Source: Bacteroides fragilis
Lineage (GTDB): Bacteria; Bacteroidota; Bacteroidia; Bacteroidales; Bacteroidaceae
Reading direction: 5' to 3'
DNA length: 64,000 nucleotides
NCBI RefSeq assembly: GCF_002849695.1
Contig: NZ_CP018937.1
Span: forward strand, 1,116,001 to 1,180,000
The notes under the pieces are model-generated. The model saw nothing but the letters and a program-made list of their open reading frames with translations, made no database searches and was not told the DNA's origin. How positions within the stretch are numbered: the first letter of the stretch is position 1; each line of letters starts with the position of its first letter. Positions 9,437-18,104 of the stretch are shown piece by piece. The position numbers were made by a program, and so were the translations under genes.

Positions 9437-10978
9437 ATGAGTGAAGAATTACAACAGAGGTTACGTAGCCAGTTATGGACAGTTGCTAATGCGTTAAGAG
9501 GAAATATGTCAGCCAGTGATTTTATGTATTTCTCTTTAGGTTTCATATTCTATAAATATTTGTCAGAGAAAATAGAACTTTATGCCAATGAAATATTGGA
9601 AGAAGATCAAGTTACCTTTAAAGATGTGTGGATGGGAGATGATGAAGAGATGAAGCAGGATGTAAAAGAAGAGTGTATTCAAAATTTAGGTTACTTCATT
9701 GAGCCGGAATATCTTTTTTCAACCATCATTGATGCTATTAATAGAAAGGAAAATATACTTCCTTCCCTTGAACGCTCTTTAAAGAAAATTGAAGATAGTA
9801 CTATTGGACAAGAAAGTGAAGATGATTTTGGCGGCTTGTTTTCAGATATAGATTTGATTTCTCCTAAATTAGGCAGAACGGCGGATGATAAGAACAGATT
9901 AATCAGTGATGTATTGCTTGCATTAAATGGCATTGATTTTGGATTAAAAGAAGCAAGGGATATAGATATATTAGGCGATGCTTATGAGTATATGATTGGA
10001 CAATTTGCAGCGGGTGCCGGAAAAAAAGCTGGGGAGTTTTATACTCCGCAAGAAGTTAGTCGGATATTGGCAGAAATCGTTATTACAGGGAAAGTTCGTT
10101 TGAGGGATGTGTATGATCCTACATGTGGTAGCGGTTCTTTGCTGTTACGTACTGCTCAAAGTGGTAAGGCAGATTCTATTTTTGGACAAGAGAAGAATCC
10201 AACAACATTCAACCTCTGCCGAATGAATATGTTGTTACATGATGTTAAATACAATGATTTCAACATTCAAAATGGTGATACATTGGAGGCTGATGCTTTT
10301 GGTGACAGGCAGTTTGATGCCGTAGTGGCTAACCCACCTTTTTCTGCAACTTGGACTGCTGCCGATAAATTCAATAATGATGATCGTTTTAGTAAGGCCG
10401 GAGTGCTGGCCCCGAAATCAAAGGCCGATTATGCTTTTATTCTTCACATGATTTATCATTTAAATGATGGGGGGACAATGGCTTGCGTTGCTCCCCATGG
10501 CGTTTTGTTTCGTGGAGCAGCTGAGGGAAAAATTCGCCAATTTTTGATTGAAAAGAAAAATTATATTGATGCTGTAATAGGGTTACCAGCTAATGTTTTT
10601 TATGGTACAAGTATTCCTACTTGTATTTTGGTTATGAAGAAGTGCCGAAAAGAAGACGATAATATTCTTTTTATTGATGCCAGTAAAGAATTTGAGAAGG
10701 TAAAGACACAAAATAAATTGCGCTCTGAGCATATCAATAAAATAATTGATACGTATCGTGAACGAAAAGAAATTGAAAAATATAGCCATTGTGCTACCTT
10801 ACAGGAAATAAAGGATAATGATTTTAATTTGAATATTCCTCGTTATGTAGATACTTTTGAAGACGAAGAACCGATTGATATTCATGCGGTGATGGCAGAA
10901 ATTAAAGAATTGGAGGCCCAACGTGCTGATTTGGATAAACAAATTGATGTTTATCTAAAGGAACTTGGATTGATTTAA
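9437..10978 (+). CDS. hsdM: Type I modification methyltransferase, M subunit
   Basis: About 513 residues from ATG 9437 (MSEELQQRL); the frame also opens from a TTG at 9416, but that start overlaps the hsdR end and is less likely. N-terminal HsdM helical domain (residues 1-140) is followed by an N6-adenine methyltransferase domain with SAM motif DPTCGSGSL (Asp227) and the catalytic NPPF motif (299-302). The GxFYTPxEV-type segment EFYTPQEVS is present. The C-terminal coiled segment (ELEAQRADLDKQI) probably contacts HsdS. It methylates both strands of the split site read by HsdS. hsdS follows after 53 bp. Confidence 0.96.
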   Translation: MSEELQQRLRSQLWTVANALRGNMSASDFMYFSLGFIFYKYLSEKIELYANEILEEDQVTFKDVWMGDDEEMKQDVKEECIQNLGYFIEPEYLFSTIIDAINRKENILPSLERSLKKIEDSTIGQESEDDFGGLFSDIDLISPKLGRTADDKNRLISDVLLALNGIDFGLKEARDIDILGDAYEYMIGQFAAGAGKKAGEFYTPQEVSRILAEIVITGKVRLRDVYDPTCGSGSLLLRTAQSGKADSIFGQEKNPTTFNLCRMNMLLHDVKYNDFNIQNGDTLEADAFGDRQFDAVVANPPFSATWTAADKFNNDDRFSKAGVLAPKSKADYAFILHMIYHLNDGGTMACVAPHGVLFRGAAEGKIRQFLIEKKNYIDAVIGLPANVFYGTSIPTCILVMKKCRKEDDNILFIDASKEFEKVKTQNKLRSEHINKIIDTYRERKEIEKYSHCATLQEIKDNDFNLNIPRYVDTFEDEEPIDIHAVMAEIKELEAQRADLDKQIDVYLKELGLI

Positions 10979-11031
10979 TTTTTTTGTTTTACTAAATCCT
11001 TAATCATTTTAATTAGAAAAAAGTAATAGTT

Positions 11032-12180
11032 ATGGCTGATAATAAGAATAATAATGAACGTAATGTTCCCCCTTTGAGATTTCCGGAGTTTACGGAGGAG
11101 TGGAAAAAATGTACGATTGGGGAATTGGCTATCAAAGTGGGTAGTGGTGTAACGCCAAGAGGAGGCGAATCTGTATATAAAATGGATGGGCATCCTTTTG
11201 TTCGTAGTCAGAATGTAGGCTTGGGACATCTTATATTGGATGATATTGCTTTTATTGACGAAGAGACACATCTACGTCAAAAGAGCACAGAGTTAAAATT
11301 AGAAGACGTGTTGCTTAATATTACAGGAGCATCTATTGGACGTAGTGCATTAGTGAATGAGCAGGTAGTAGGTGGTAATGTTAATCAGCATGTCTGCATT
11401 ATTCGTACTAAAGAAAGTCTCATACCTTCATTTCTCTGCAACTTTTTATTGTCCAATTATGGTCAAAGACAAATAGATAGTTTTCAAGCAGGCGGAAATA
11501 GACAAGGCTTAAATTTTGAACAAATTAAATCTATTAAAATTGCTATTCCGTCCACCAAAGAACAAACAAAAGTCGCAAAATTACTGCAACTAATAGAAGA
11601 GCGTATTGCTACCCAAAACAAAATCATTGAGAAACTGCAATCCTTAATCAAAGGAATTGCACAGAATATCGTACTTCGAAACAAACCTAATATGCACATA
11701 TCACAATGTTTAGAATGTAGTTCTTCAACATTGCAGGAAAGTGATGTCTTGGAATATGGTACATATCCGGTCTATGGTGCTAATGGTGTAGTTGGATACC
11801 TTGACAATTATGGAACTCAAAGTGAAGCGGTCTATATTATCAAAGATGGTTCTGGAGTTGGGGCTGTATCCTATGTCACTGGGAAATGTTCTGCAACTGG
11901 AACTTTGAATGTCTTACAAGCGAAAGAAGGCTTTTCGCTCCAATACCTCTATTATTTACTGAAAGTTTTTAATTTTGAACCATATAAGACAGGAATGGCA
12001 ATTCCACACATATATTTCAAAGACTATGGTAAAGCTCGAATCTTTTGTCCATCATATTCAGAGCAACTAAAATGCGCCAAGTTTCTGTCTACAATAGATG
12101 ACAAACTATTGGCAGAACAAAATGTTCTAATAAACCTTAGTTTGCAGAAACAATACTTGCTTCGTCAGATGTTTATATGA
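11032..12180 (+). CDS. hsdS: Type I specificity subunit, expressed copy
   Basis: A 382-residue HsdS with two target-recognition domains: TRD1 about residues 25-180 and TRD2 about 230-365, each followed by a conserved helix (EERIATQNKIIEKL near 192, and the C-terminal LQKQYLLRQMF). It has a proper ATG and the constant N-terminus (MADNKNNNERN). The first inverted repeat begins 10 codons into the gene (11061), and the 45-bp repeat falls exactly in the central conserved helix (11611-11655), so each TRD can be replaced without breaking the frame. It ends tail-to-tail with the silent copy, overlapping by 8 bp at 12173-12180. Confidence 0.95.
   Translation: MADNKNNNERNVPPLRFPEFTEEWKKCTIGELAIKVGSGVTPRGGESVYKMDGHPFVRSQNVGLGHLILDDIAFIDEETHLRQKSTELKLEDVLLNITGASIGRSALVNEQVVGGNVNQHVCIIRTKESLIPSFLCNFLLSNYGQRQIDSFQAGGNRQGLNFEQIKSIKIAIPSTKEQTKVAKLLQLIEERIATQNKIIEKLQSLIKGIAQNIVLRNKPNMHISQCLECSSSTLQESDVLEYGTYPVYGANGVVGYLDNYGTQSEAVYIIKDGSGVGAVSYVTGKCSATGTLNVLQAKEGFSLQYLYYLLKVFNFEPYKTGMAIPHIYFKDYGKARIFCPSYSEQLKCAKFLSTIDDKLLAEQNVLINLSLQKQYLLRQMFI
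11061..11091 (+). repeat. Outer inverted repeat of the hsdS shufflon, left copy
   Basis: Bases 11061-11084 are a perfect 24-bp inverted match to 13362-13385; after one mismatch (11085) six more bases match. The sequence encodes the constant N-V-P-P-L-R-F-P-E-F segment of HsdS. Recombination between the two copies would invert about 2.3 kb and place the other hsdS behind the start codon. Confidence 0.9.
11611..11655 (+). repeat. Inner inverted repeat of the hsdS shufflon, left copy
   Basis: A 45-bp perfect inverted match to 12785-12829, encoding the central conserved helix (T-Q-N-K-I-I-E-K-L-Q-S-L-I-K-G). Inversion between the inner copies exchanges only the TRD2 halves. Confidence 0.9.
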
Positions 12181-13385
12181 ACATTTGACAAAGCAGATAC
12201 TGCTTTTGTGTAGTGTAGTGTCTCAGCAATGATTTTTCAATTTCTATTTTCTCTGTTATGCTGTTCAATATTGCATAGATGTACTTTTGATTTTCCAACA
12301 AAGGCAGTTTTATACTTGCTTTTTCAAAATCTGCCTTGCAAAGATTAAAGCGTGTGCTTCCTTGCGCAAACGGATATATAAACTTTCTAAATGGCGTTGA
12401 AGCAACGTAGTATGAAAGGTATGGTGAGTAGGCTATTCGTTTATTCTCAATATGAATACCGAAGCAAAAACTATTCAAATAGATTTCATTTTTTCCCAAA
12501 TAAACAGATCCGACTCCAACTTCTTCTGGCGTTTCGGAGGATAAAGTAAACAATACATCACCATATTTGACCACATTCTGATTTTCTCCATCGTTTATAC
12601 GAACATATTGATAATCGTTCTCTTTCACAACATTGTTAGAATAAACATTCAGATATGTTATGAATGGTTTGCCACTTCCAAAGTCATCTGCGGATTTTCC
12701 TGATAATCCTGAATATGAACGCCCAAAATCAGAAAAAGATGTTGTTATAGCATTACCATATTGCTTATACAAAGAGTCATTTAGTCCTTTGATTAAGGAT
12801 TGCAGTTTCTCAATGATTTTGTTTTGGGTGGCGATGCGTTCATCGAGTAGTCTGAGGAAATGGGCAACTTTTTTTTGCTCAGAAAGTTCCTTTGGTAGTC
12901 GTATTGTTGTCGAAGAAAGTATCGGTGTATTTATTGAGGGCATAGTTTGCCCCACGGCACGATTACGAATATCTCGTTTGACAGCTTCAGTAGATAACGC
13001 ATAATGTAGAAAGAGAGAATCAACATCATGCTTCGGGCGAACTCTTAAAACTCTCCCTGAAAATAACCATCCATTTTGCTCAATACCAACGTGGGCATTT
13101 ATATCAACTGACCCGACACGAGAAAACACAATGTCGTTAGTTTCAAGTCGGTATCCTTTTAAACGTATATAATCCTCGTTAGACACTTGTGGTATTCCAA
13201 ATTTGTCAGAGGGCATTAAGCCTGTCTTGAAATGCTCGGTTGTTACTATTGGTATGCCTTCTTCGACGTAATCTTCAGCATGTAATACGCTTCCAAAAGG
13301 TCCGTTTTTTATCTCTCCGATGTTTCCAATTGATGTACATTCCCACTCCCCACAAAACTCTGGAAATCTCAAAGGGGGAACATTA
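12173..13385 (-). CDS. hsdS: Silent type I specificity cassette (hsdS without start codon)
   Basis: A second hsdS facing the expressed one. From the TTG at 13372 it would give 399 residues with two TRDs different from those of the expressed copy, the same central helix, and a near-identical C-terminal QKQYLL-x-QMFI. The constant N-terminus is absent: the frame N-V-P-P-L-R-F-P-E-F begins in the outer repeat at 13385, and just upstream (right) the frame meets TAA within about 20 bp with no ATG in frame. It is therefore a storage cassette expressed only after inversion. No internal stop is seen, so it is maintained by selection. Confidence 0.9.
12785..12829 (-). repeat. Inner inverted repeat of the hsdS shufflon, right copy
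   Basis: Perfect 45-bp reverse complement of 11611-11655, in the central helix of the silent cassette. Confidence 0.9.
13355..13385 (-). repeat. Outer inverted repeat of the hsdS shufflon, right copy
   Basis: Bases 13362-13385 are the perfect reverse complement of 11061-11084; 13355-13360 match 11086-11091 across one mismatch. This copy marks the 5' limit of the silent cassette and lies 62 bp before the recombinase gene. Confidence 0.9.
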
Positions 13386-13447
13386 TAGTATTTATATCCT
13401 TAATTCTAATAGCTTTACGCTGTTTATATAACTTAAATTTTAAAGAT

Positions 13448-14374
13448 ATGATTCAAAAGAAAACGATTAAGGAAGTTTCTAAACTCTGGAAAGAGGATAA
13501 AAAACAGTATGTGAAGCTATCAACCTTTTTTGCTTATGCACTAATTTTAGAGAACCATATTTATCCAGAATTTGGTGAGATGTATGAGTTGAATGAAGAT
13601 GTGGTTCAGAATTTTGCACTTCAAAAATTAAGTGGAGGATTGAGTCAAAAAACGACTAAGGATATTTTGATTGTTTTAAAAATGATTATGAAATTTGGAG
13701 TAAAACAAGGGTTCTTGGAGCATAAAGAATGGGATATAAAGTTTCCCACAGAAAGTGATAATCAGCAATTGAATGTACTCAGCATAGCTGATCAAAAACT
13801 GATCATGAATTATATACAAGGACATTTTACTTTTAAAAATCTTGGAATTTATATTTGTCTTAGTACGGGGCTGAGGATTGGAGAAATATGTGCGTTAACA
13901 TGGGATGATATTGATACGGATATGGGTATTATAACTATTCGAAAAACCATTGAACGTATTTATATTATTGATGGTGAAAGGAAACATACTAAACTTATCA
14001 TTAATACCCCTAAAACCAAAAACTCAATGCGTGAGATTCCTATGACAAAAGAATTAACAAAGATACTAAAACCTTTAAAAAAGGTAGTAAACGGAAGCTT
14101 TTATGTGTTGACAAATGAAGAAAGCCCAACAGAGCCAAGAACATATCGTAATTATTATCAGAAGTTAATGAGGTCACTAGGTGTTCCTCCATTGAAGTTT
14201 CATGGATTGAGACATAGTTTTGCTACACGATGTATTGAAAGTAATTGTGATTATAAAACTGTAAGTGTGTTATTAGGACATTCTAATATTAGTACGACAC
14301 TTGATTTATATGTTCATCCGAATATGGAGCAAAAAAAGAAGTGTATTGATAAAATGTTCAAAGGTTTGAAGTGA
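13448..14374 (+). CDS. Tyrosine recombinase, probable hsdS invertase
   Basis: A 308-residue phage-integrase-family recombinase. An N-terminal SAM-like core-binding domain (about residues 15-95) precedes the catalytic domain with Arg143 (STGLRIGE), a beta-hairpin lysine in TPKTKNSMRE, H252-x-x-R255 (HGLRHSF), His278 (LLGHSN) and nucleophile Tyr288 (LDLYVH). All catalytic residues are present. It lies 62 bp from the outer hsdS repeat and reads away from it. In Bacteroides and other bacteria such enzymes adjacent to hsdS catalyse TRD inversion, so that role is the best inference; integration of an element is the alternative. Confidence 0.9.
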   Translation: MIQKKTIKEVSKLWKEDKKQYVKLSTFFAYALILENHIYPEFGEMYELNEDVVQNFALQKLSGGLSQKTTKDILIVLKMIMKFGVKQGFLEHKEWDIKFPTESDNQQLNVLSIADQKLIMNYIQGHFTFKNLGIYICLSTGLRIGEICALTWDDIDTDMGIITIRKTIERIYIIDGERKHTKLIINTPKTKNSMREIPMTKELTKILKPLKKVVNGSFYVLTNEESPTEPRTYRNYYQKLMRSLGVPPLKFHGLRHSFATRCIESNCDYKTVSVLLGHSNISTTLDLYVHPNMEQKKKCIDKMFKGLK

Positions 14375-14391
14375 AATTAGTATTTAAGGGT

Positions 14392-15121
14392 GAGAGGTTG
14401 TTTTAAAAATGAAATTAAACTTTATTTTGAGACAATCTTTTATCTTAAAAAAGAATAGAGCATTATCATAATCCGGAAATAGAGTTTGCTGACATATAGA
14501 ACTCGAACAGCAATAATTCGAAATAGTGATTTTTCCAATTTATTTAATAACATCCTAATAGAAGTCGTTTTTACCATTTCCTCTGCCGAATCGAATGTTA
14601 ATTCATAGTTTCGGCAGAGCCTTCTATAATTGTCAAATCATGAAAAGGTTCTTTCTACAACCCACCTTTTCCCTATTGGCTTAAAACCTTTTACCTTATC
14701 ACCATTAACAACCACTTCAGGGAAAAAGCACTTTGCATGATACCCAGGTTTCTTTCTGTGTTTTGTCCTGTTTTTTTATGTATATTTTTTCGTAAGTTAT
14801 TCAATAACAAATCGAATCCACCTAAAGAAGACCATTTACGATAATAGTAGTAAACCAACTCCTAAGAGGCGAAATTACAAGGCAGCATACTCCACTGGCA
14901 ACCGGTTTTCACTAAATAGAAAATAGCATTCCATATTCCATGCAAAGCATATTTTCGTTTCCTTTCTTGCAGGTTCAAGATTTTCTTGATGATTTGCCAC
15001 TGTGTTTTTTCTAAATCCGTTGAGTACATAATTATTTTAAACTGCTAACTAAAAATAATCATTTTTCGACGAAAAGGGAAACACTCTTTTTATTTCAAAA
15101 TGGAAAATTCAGACAGGCTCT
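14392..15121 (-). mobile_element. Degenerate IS5-family insertion sequence
   Basis: The 0.8-kb stretch between the recombinase and the next gene holds an IS remnant. The ends are approximate: GAGCCTGTCTGAAT-type sequence at the right (about 15121, reading leftward) and a weakly similar GAGAGGTTGTTTTA sequence at the left. The transposase reading frame inside is broken (separate entry). No clear target-site duplication was found. Confidence 0.6.
14533..15029 (-). pseudogene. IS5-family transposase pseudogene
   Basis: From ATG 15029 the translation begins MYSTDLEKTQWQIIKKIL and continues with HGIWNAIFYLVKTGCQWSMLP, the N-terminal domain of IS5/IS427-type transposases. A TAG follows at CNFAS*ELVYYYYRKW. 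Further left, in another frame, are the family's C-terminal motifs GFKPIGKRWVVERTFS*FDNYRRL, with TGA where tryptophan is expected, and then ELTFDSAEEM. The central segment that should hold the first two catalytic aspartates is missing, so at least one deletion, one frameshift and two stops inactivate it. Confidence 0.75.
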
Positions 15122-15167
15122 AAGTGTGAAAAATAGCTAGTCCTTTTGTAAAACTACCCTTAAAAAA

Positions 15168-15620
15168 TTATTTTATGTCTATAATTTTTCTTTTACTATC
15201 CATTTTCATTATTGTTGTGGGATAAAAAAGAAATATGGAGTCTAACAATGTGTCTTGAATATCAATGATAGATCTTGAAACTGTTTCTATTGATATTGAT
15301 CCATCGTTATTTATAAACACAAATGTATTTATTCCATCAGAGATTGCATTTTCCTTTATTTTATTTAAATCATGCTTTCTCAACTTTATCCTATTTAATG
15401 CAGAATTGTACTGTTGATACGGTGGAATAATATAGCATTTTTGCCATTTATCATTTCTCAGAGAATCGAGTCTAAATTCGGTTTCTGGTTTTATTCCTGA
15501 TAACTTTCTTTCGAAAGTTACCTTTGATACCACCTCTTTTTGGCAACTAAGCAAAGAAAATAAGATTGCTAAAAACAGATATGGCTTATGGATGTAATTT
15601 TGTTTGTAATTTTCCATCAT
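15168..15620 (-). CDS. Small putative lipoprotein next to the toxin-like gene
   Basis: 150 residues with a hydrophobic N-terminal segment ending in the lipobox-like LLSC (Cys near residue 26), so export and lipidation are likely. Alternative starts are Met1 or Met2. The rest is mixed alpha/beta with no motif I recognise (FVFINNDGSISIETVSR). It overlaps the 3' end of the DUF6973 gene by 35 bp in the same direction, the usual layout of a toxin and its immunity protein; the immunity role is inference only. Confidence 0.6.
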   Translation of the reverse strand: MMENYKQNYIHKPYLFLAILFSLLSCQKEVVSKVTFERKLSGIKPETEFRLDSLRNDKWQKCYIIPPYQQYNSALNRIKLRKHDLNKIKENAISDGINTFVFINNDGSISIETVSRSIIDIQDTLLDSIFLFYPTTIMKMDSKRKIIDIK

Positions 15621-16092
15621 TTTTATATTTTATTATTTCCTTAAATAAACGTTCTTCTGACCATTTATTTTGTTTTGCTAGATCTCCCAGTTGATAACCA
15701 ATGGAGTTATTAAATAGATCCATATTCTTCTCTGCAATATCTTGTCCCGGATTTTGTTCATGTGCATCACCGAACTCTTTTGCCAGATTTGCATTTTCTG
15801 AAAGCGTGTTGAGAGCACTCCAATAAACATGTCTTACCGCATCGCCCTCTCCATTGTGCTGTCCTGGAAATTTTTTAGCTGCTTCACTATCTTTTCTTGC
15901 GTTATCATGAAATTTTTTAATTACTTGTGGATGTTGCATAAGGAAGCGCTTTTCTGCTTCAGTCAGCCGACTATAATCGCCACCAGATGAAGAACTATCT
16001 GAGGAACTTTCATTGCCATGTTCTTTGAGCCATTTGCTGTGTAGGAACTCAAGAAAAGCTTCATCATATGGATCTGAACAGATATGACTCAT
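15586..16092 (-). CDS. DUF6973-like toxin-type domain, separated from its N-terminus by a frameshift
   Basis: 168 residues from ATG 16092. A Ser-rich linker (about 29-39) leads to a domain with NGEGDAVRHVYWSAL and FGDAHE-x-NPGQD, the conserved block of the DUF6973 family, found at the C-termini of polymorphic and secreted effectors. The frame is open without stop upstream of 16092 to about 16255 (…GIIDAGWIPEVTILGDLC…), where it overlaps the end of the lipoprotein fragment at 16218-16580 in another frame. Full-length reading across that point would give about 331 residues. The present form is probably a decayed or switched-off gene. Confidence 0.65.
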   Translation of the reverse strand: MSHICSDPYDEAFLEFLHSKWLKEHGNESSSDSSSSGGDYSRLTEAEKRFLMQHPQVIKKFHDNARKDSEAAKKFPGQHNGEGDAVRHVYWSALNTLSENANLAKEFGDAHEQNPGQDIAEKNMDLFNNSIGYQLGDLAKQNKWSEERLFKEIIKYKNDGKLQTKLHP

Positions 16093-16217
16093 TTGTCGAC
16101 ATAAATCTCCAAGAATTGTAACTTCGGGAATCCACCCGGCATCTATAATACCGGCTCTGGTAATAGGAGCATTTATAATATTCCAAAAATTTTCCGGTAG
16201 CCCAATGATGGTAAATC

Positions 16218-16580
16218 TTATAATATTTGCTGATTTGATATTTGAAATAAATAATAGGAATTGTGTTCAGGGTTGGCCTGTGCTAGCAGAGGAACACATA
16301 AATGGAGTGTGTCTTGTTTCTGAAGAACCATAGAAACATTTTCCCATTTAGGGCTTAAAATCAAGTTCTTATAAAGTTCTGTATTATTAAAGTTTTCATC
16401 AAAATTGATTTTGGAATAATTAATGATGTCAGTTATTTGGCTCTTTAATAGTCCTGAGGAATCAGATTGTTCATTAGAAGTAATAATAGGGATATTATTA
16501 TCCCAAGCATTGTCTTCATTGCCACAGGATATAAAAACTAAAAAAAATAGACTGAGAAAGAGTGATACAAAATACTTCAT
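16218..16580 (-). CDS. Lipoprotein N-terminal fragment, 5' half of the frameshifted toxin-like gene
   Basis: 120 residues with a clear lipoprotein signal (FLSLFFLVFISCGNE, Cys near residue 19), then a segment resembling the N-termini of large Bacteroidetes surface lipoproteins (NAWDNNIPII; LILSPKWENVSM; LCVPLLAQ). Translation ends at TAA 16218-16220 after FQISNQQIL. Moving back one base within about 16219-16262 joins the frame of the DUF6973 gene (ISNIKSANIIRFTIIG). It therefore looks like one gene split by a one-base deletion. A -7-like element (TATATTTG, reading left, 16622-16629) lies upstream. Confidence 0.6.
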   Translation of the reverse strand: MKYFVSLFLSLFFLVFISCGNEDNAWDNNIPIITSNEQSDSSGLLKSQITDIINYSKINFDENFNNTELYKNLILSPKWENVSMVLQKQDTLHLCVPLLAQANPEHNSYYLFQISNQQIL

Positions 16581-16603
16581 AATGTTTAGGTTAGGTTATA
16601 AAT

Positions 16604-17051
16604 GATCTAATGTATTTGCCGCAAATATATTATAATGCAACTTAATTTAAGTTTTTAACCTTACAGAAAATGTTGGGCAAGATAAAAAATACCTAATTGT
16701 AGGTATTTGTTGGAGGTGTGGAAAATGTTTTTGCAACAAGGGTATATCCTTAGGTGAGAATAATATCGTAACAATTAACATTGTTAACTCCCTTTCTCAG
16801 CCATTTTTATTCTTGTGTGCAAATAACAAGCCTTTTGCATTTAAAAGACTTGTTATTTGCATCCAAAGAATAAACTTTAACTCTGTGTTAAAACAAAGCT
16901 TTTACTGACAGATGTTTTGAACTTTGAATGGTTTGTATTTCAGCTTATTAAGTTTGATTTTTACTTCTTTGCCTCACTGAAGGTCTCCGCAGGCTGGAAC
17001 CGATATACTTGCTTTTTTGTCAACTATACACAGGGGATTTGCACTATCCGT
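16604..17051. other. Gene-free region with a 12-bp inverted repeat
   Basis: About 450 bp without a supportable gene. It contains a perfect 12-bp inverted repeat, GCAAATAACAAG at 16819-16830 and its complement at 16849-16860, with an 18-nt loop. There is also a short palindrome around 16770-16790 (AACAAT/ATTGTT). The larger repeat sits between the end of the leftward DUF4373 gene and the leftward lipoprotein gene, so it may act as a transcript end for the former; it lacks a clean U-run. Confidence 0.45.
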
Positions 17052-17966
17052 TTATTTCCTTTTTGCCCTGTTCAGTGCCGCTATCAGATACCTTCCTTTT
17101 GCCCCTATGTCACTCCAGCAAGTGTTGGCAATCAGCCGCCACACCGTCGTTCCTTTTCTTCCATAGTCCGATAGCCTGAGAATAGCGTTTACTTCGCCCA
17201 CCTCGTTAATTCCCAATCTTTGGAGCGTATCCGTCAGCCCCGGATAATTGTGCGTCATCGTATTGAAAGCGTATCCCGGTATCGGGAGAGAAGCAGAATC
17301 CTCCATCCTTTCTTCCTCCTTCCCCTCGGGGGGAGCTGAGGGGGGTAATTCTTTATTTTCCTTTGCTCTACTTTTCTTTACTTTACTTTGTCCGGAATTG
17401 CATGCATTTTTTGCGTCAACGGCTACATCGTGTACTACATTTCCCGGGCTAACGGCTACATCTCCTGTGCCGACAGCTGCTTTTCCTTCTTTAAGCGGCT
17501 TGGGTTGTTCAACTTCCTGTTGTGTGGATGCATTGTCCGGTTTGCCGCTTTCCTTTTCCGGTTTATCGTTTTCCTTTTCCGTTTTCACCATCAGGTAGGG
17601 GAGTTCCGACAACTCTCTCTTTCTCCGCTTTGTCGCCTCCATCCATACCTTCTGTATGTTTTCCGAGGTCAGTATTCCGTTTTCCAGATAGCTGTTTTTG
17701 TCCATTATCCCTTTGATGAAGAGGATCTCAATGATGCCCTGCACCTCAGCGGCCTGCACTTCCCTTCCCGCCTTGTTGGCAAAGATCAGGCACTGCTCTT
17801 CATCCCAACGGATGAAGTATCCCTCTTTGTATATTTTGCACAGCAGTTTCAGTACGATTGCCGAACCCTTTATTCCATATTTAGCTTCTATCACTTCCAT
17901 TGCGTTCTCTTCCATGAAGTTTACGCCCACCGGGAAATAGTTGATCCCGTCATATGCTATTGCCAT
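17052..17966 (-). CDS. DUF4373-type (Lin1244/Lin1753 N-terminal domain) protein
   Basis: 304 residues. The N-terminal half (FPVGVNFMEENAMEVIEAKYG, then ILKLLCKIYKEGYFI) matches the DUF4373/Lin1244-Lin1753 domain seen in phage replication-initiation-like proteins and in genes next to Bacteroides capsule loci. A low-complexity linker rich in Lys, Glu and Pro follows (about 125-225), then a C-terminal segment with TVWRLIANTCWSDI. It is the last gene of a leftward three-gene cluster diverging from the capsule promoter. Function unknown; DNA binding is a guess from the domain's relatives. Confidence 0.75.
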   Translation of the reverse strand: MAIAYDGINYFPVGVNFMEENAMEVIEAKYGIKGSAIVLKLLCKIYKEGYFIRWDEEQCLIFANKAGREVQAAEVQGIIEILFIKGIMDKNSYLENGILTSENIQKVWMEATKRRKRELSELPYLMVKTEKENDKPEKESGKPDNASTQQEVEQPKPLKEGKAAVGTGDVAVSPGNVVHDVAVDAKNACNSGQSKVKKSRAKENKELPPSAPPEGKEEERMEDSASLPIPGYAFNTMTHNYPGLTDTLQRLGINEVGEVNAILRLSDYGRKGTTVWRLIANTCWSDIGAKGRYLIAALNRAKRK

Positions 17967-18104
17967 TGTTTTTTAGATTAGTCGTTTGTACTTTCAATAA
18001 TACATTCACCATAAATTACCCCGGATTCCCAAAGATGTCTTCACTTGATTTCTCAAAATAAAAATAATTCATCGGTGAAAATCCGTGTAATCTGTGGTGG
18101 CGCC

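Noticed and set aside
11032..13372. Silent hsdS as an independent second specificity gene
   Set aside because: It lacks an ATG and meets an in-frame TAA just upstream of the repeat, so it cannot be expressed in the present orientation.
17388..17981. Rightward frame opposite the DUF4373 gene
   Set aside because: Low-complexity Cys/Phe-rich translation, explained by the Lys/Glu-rich linker on the real strand.
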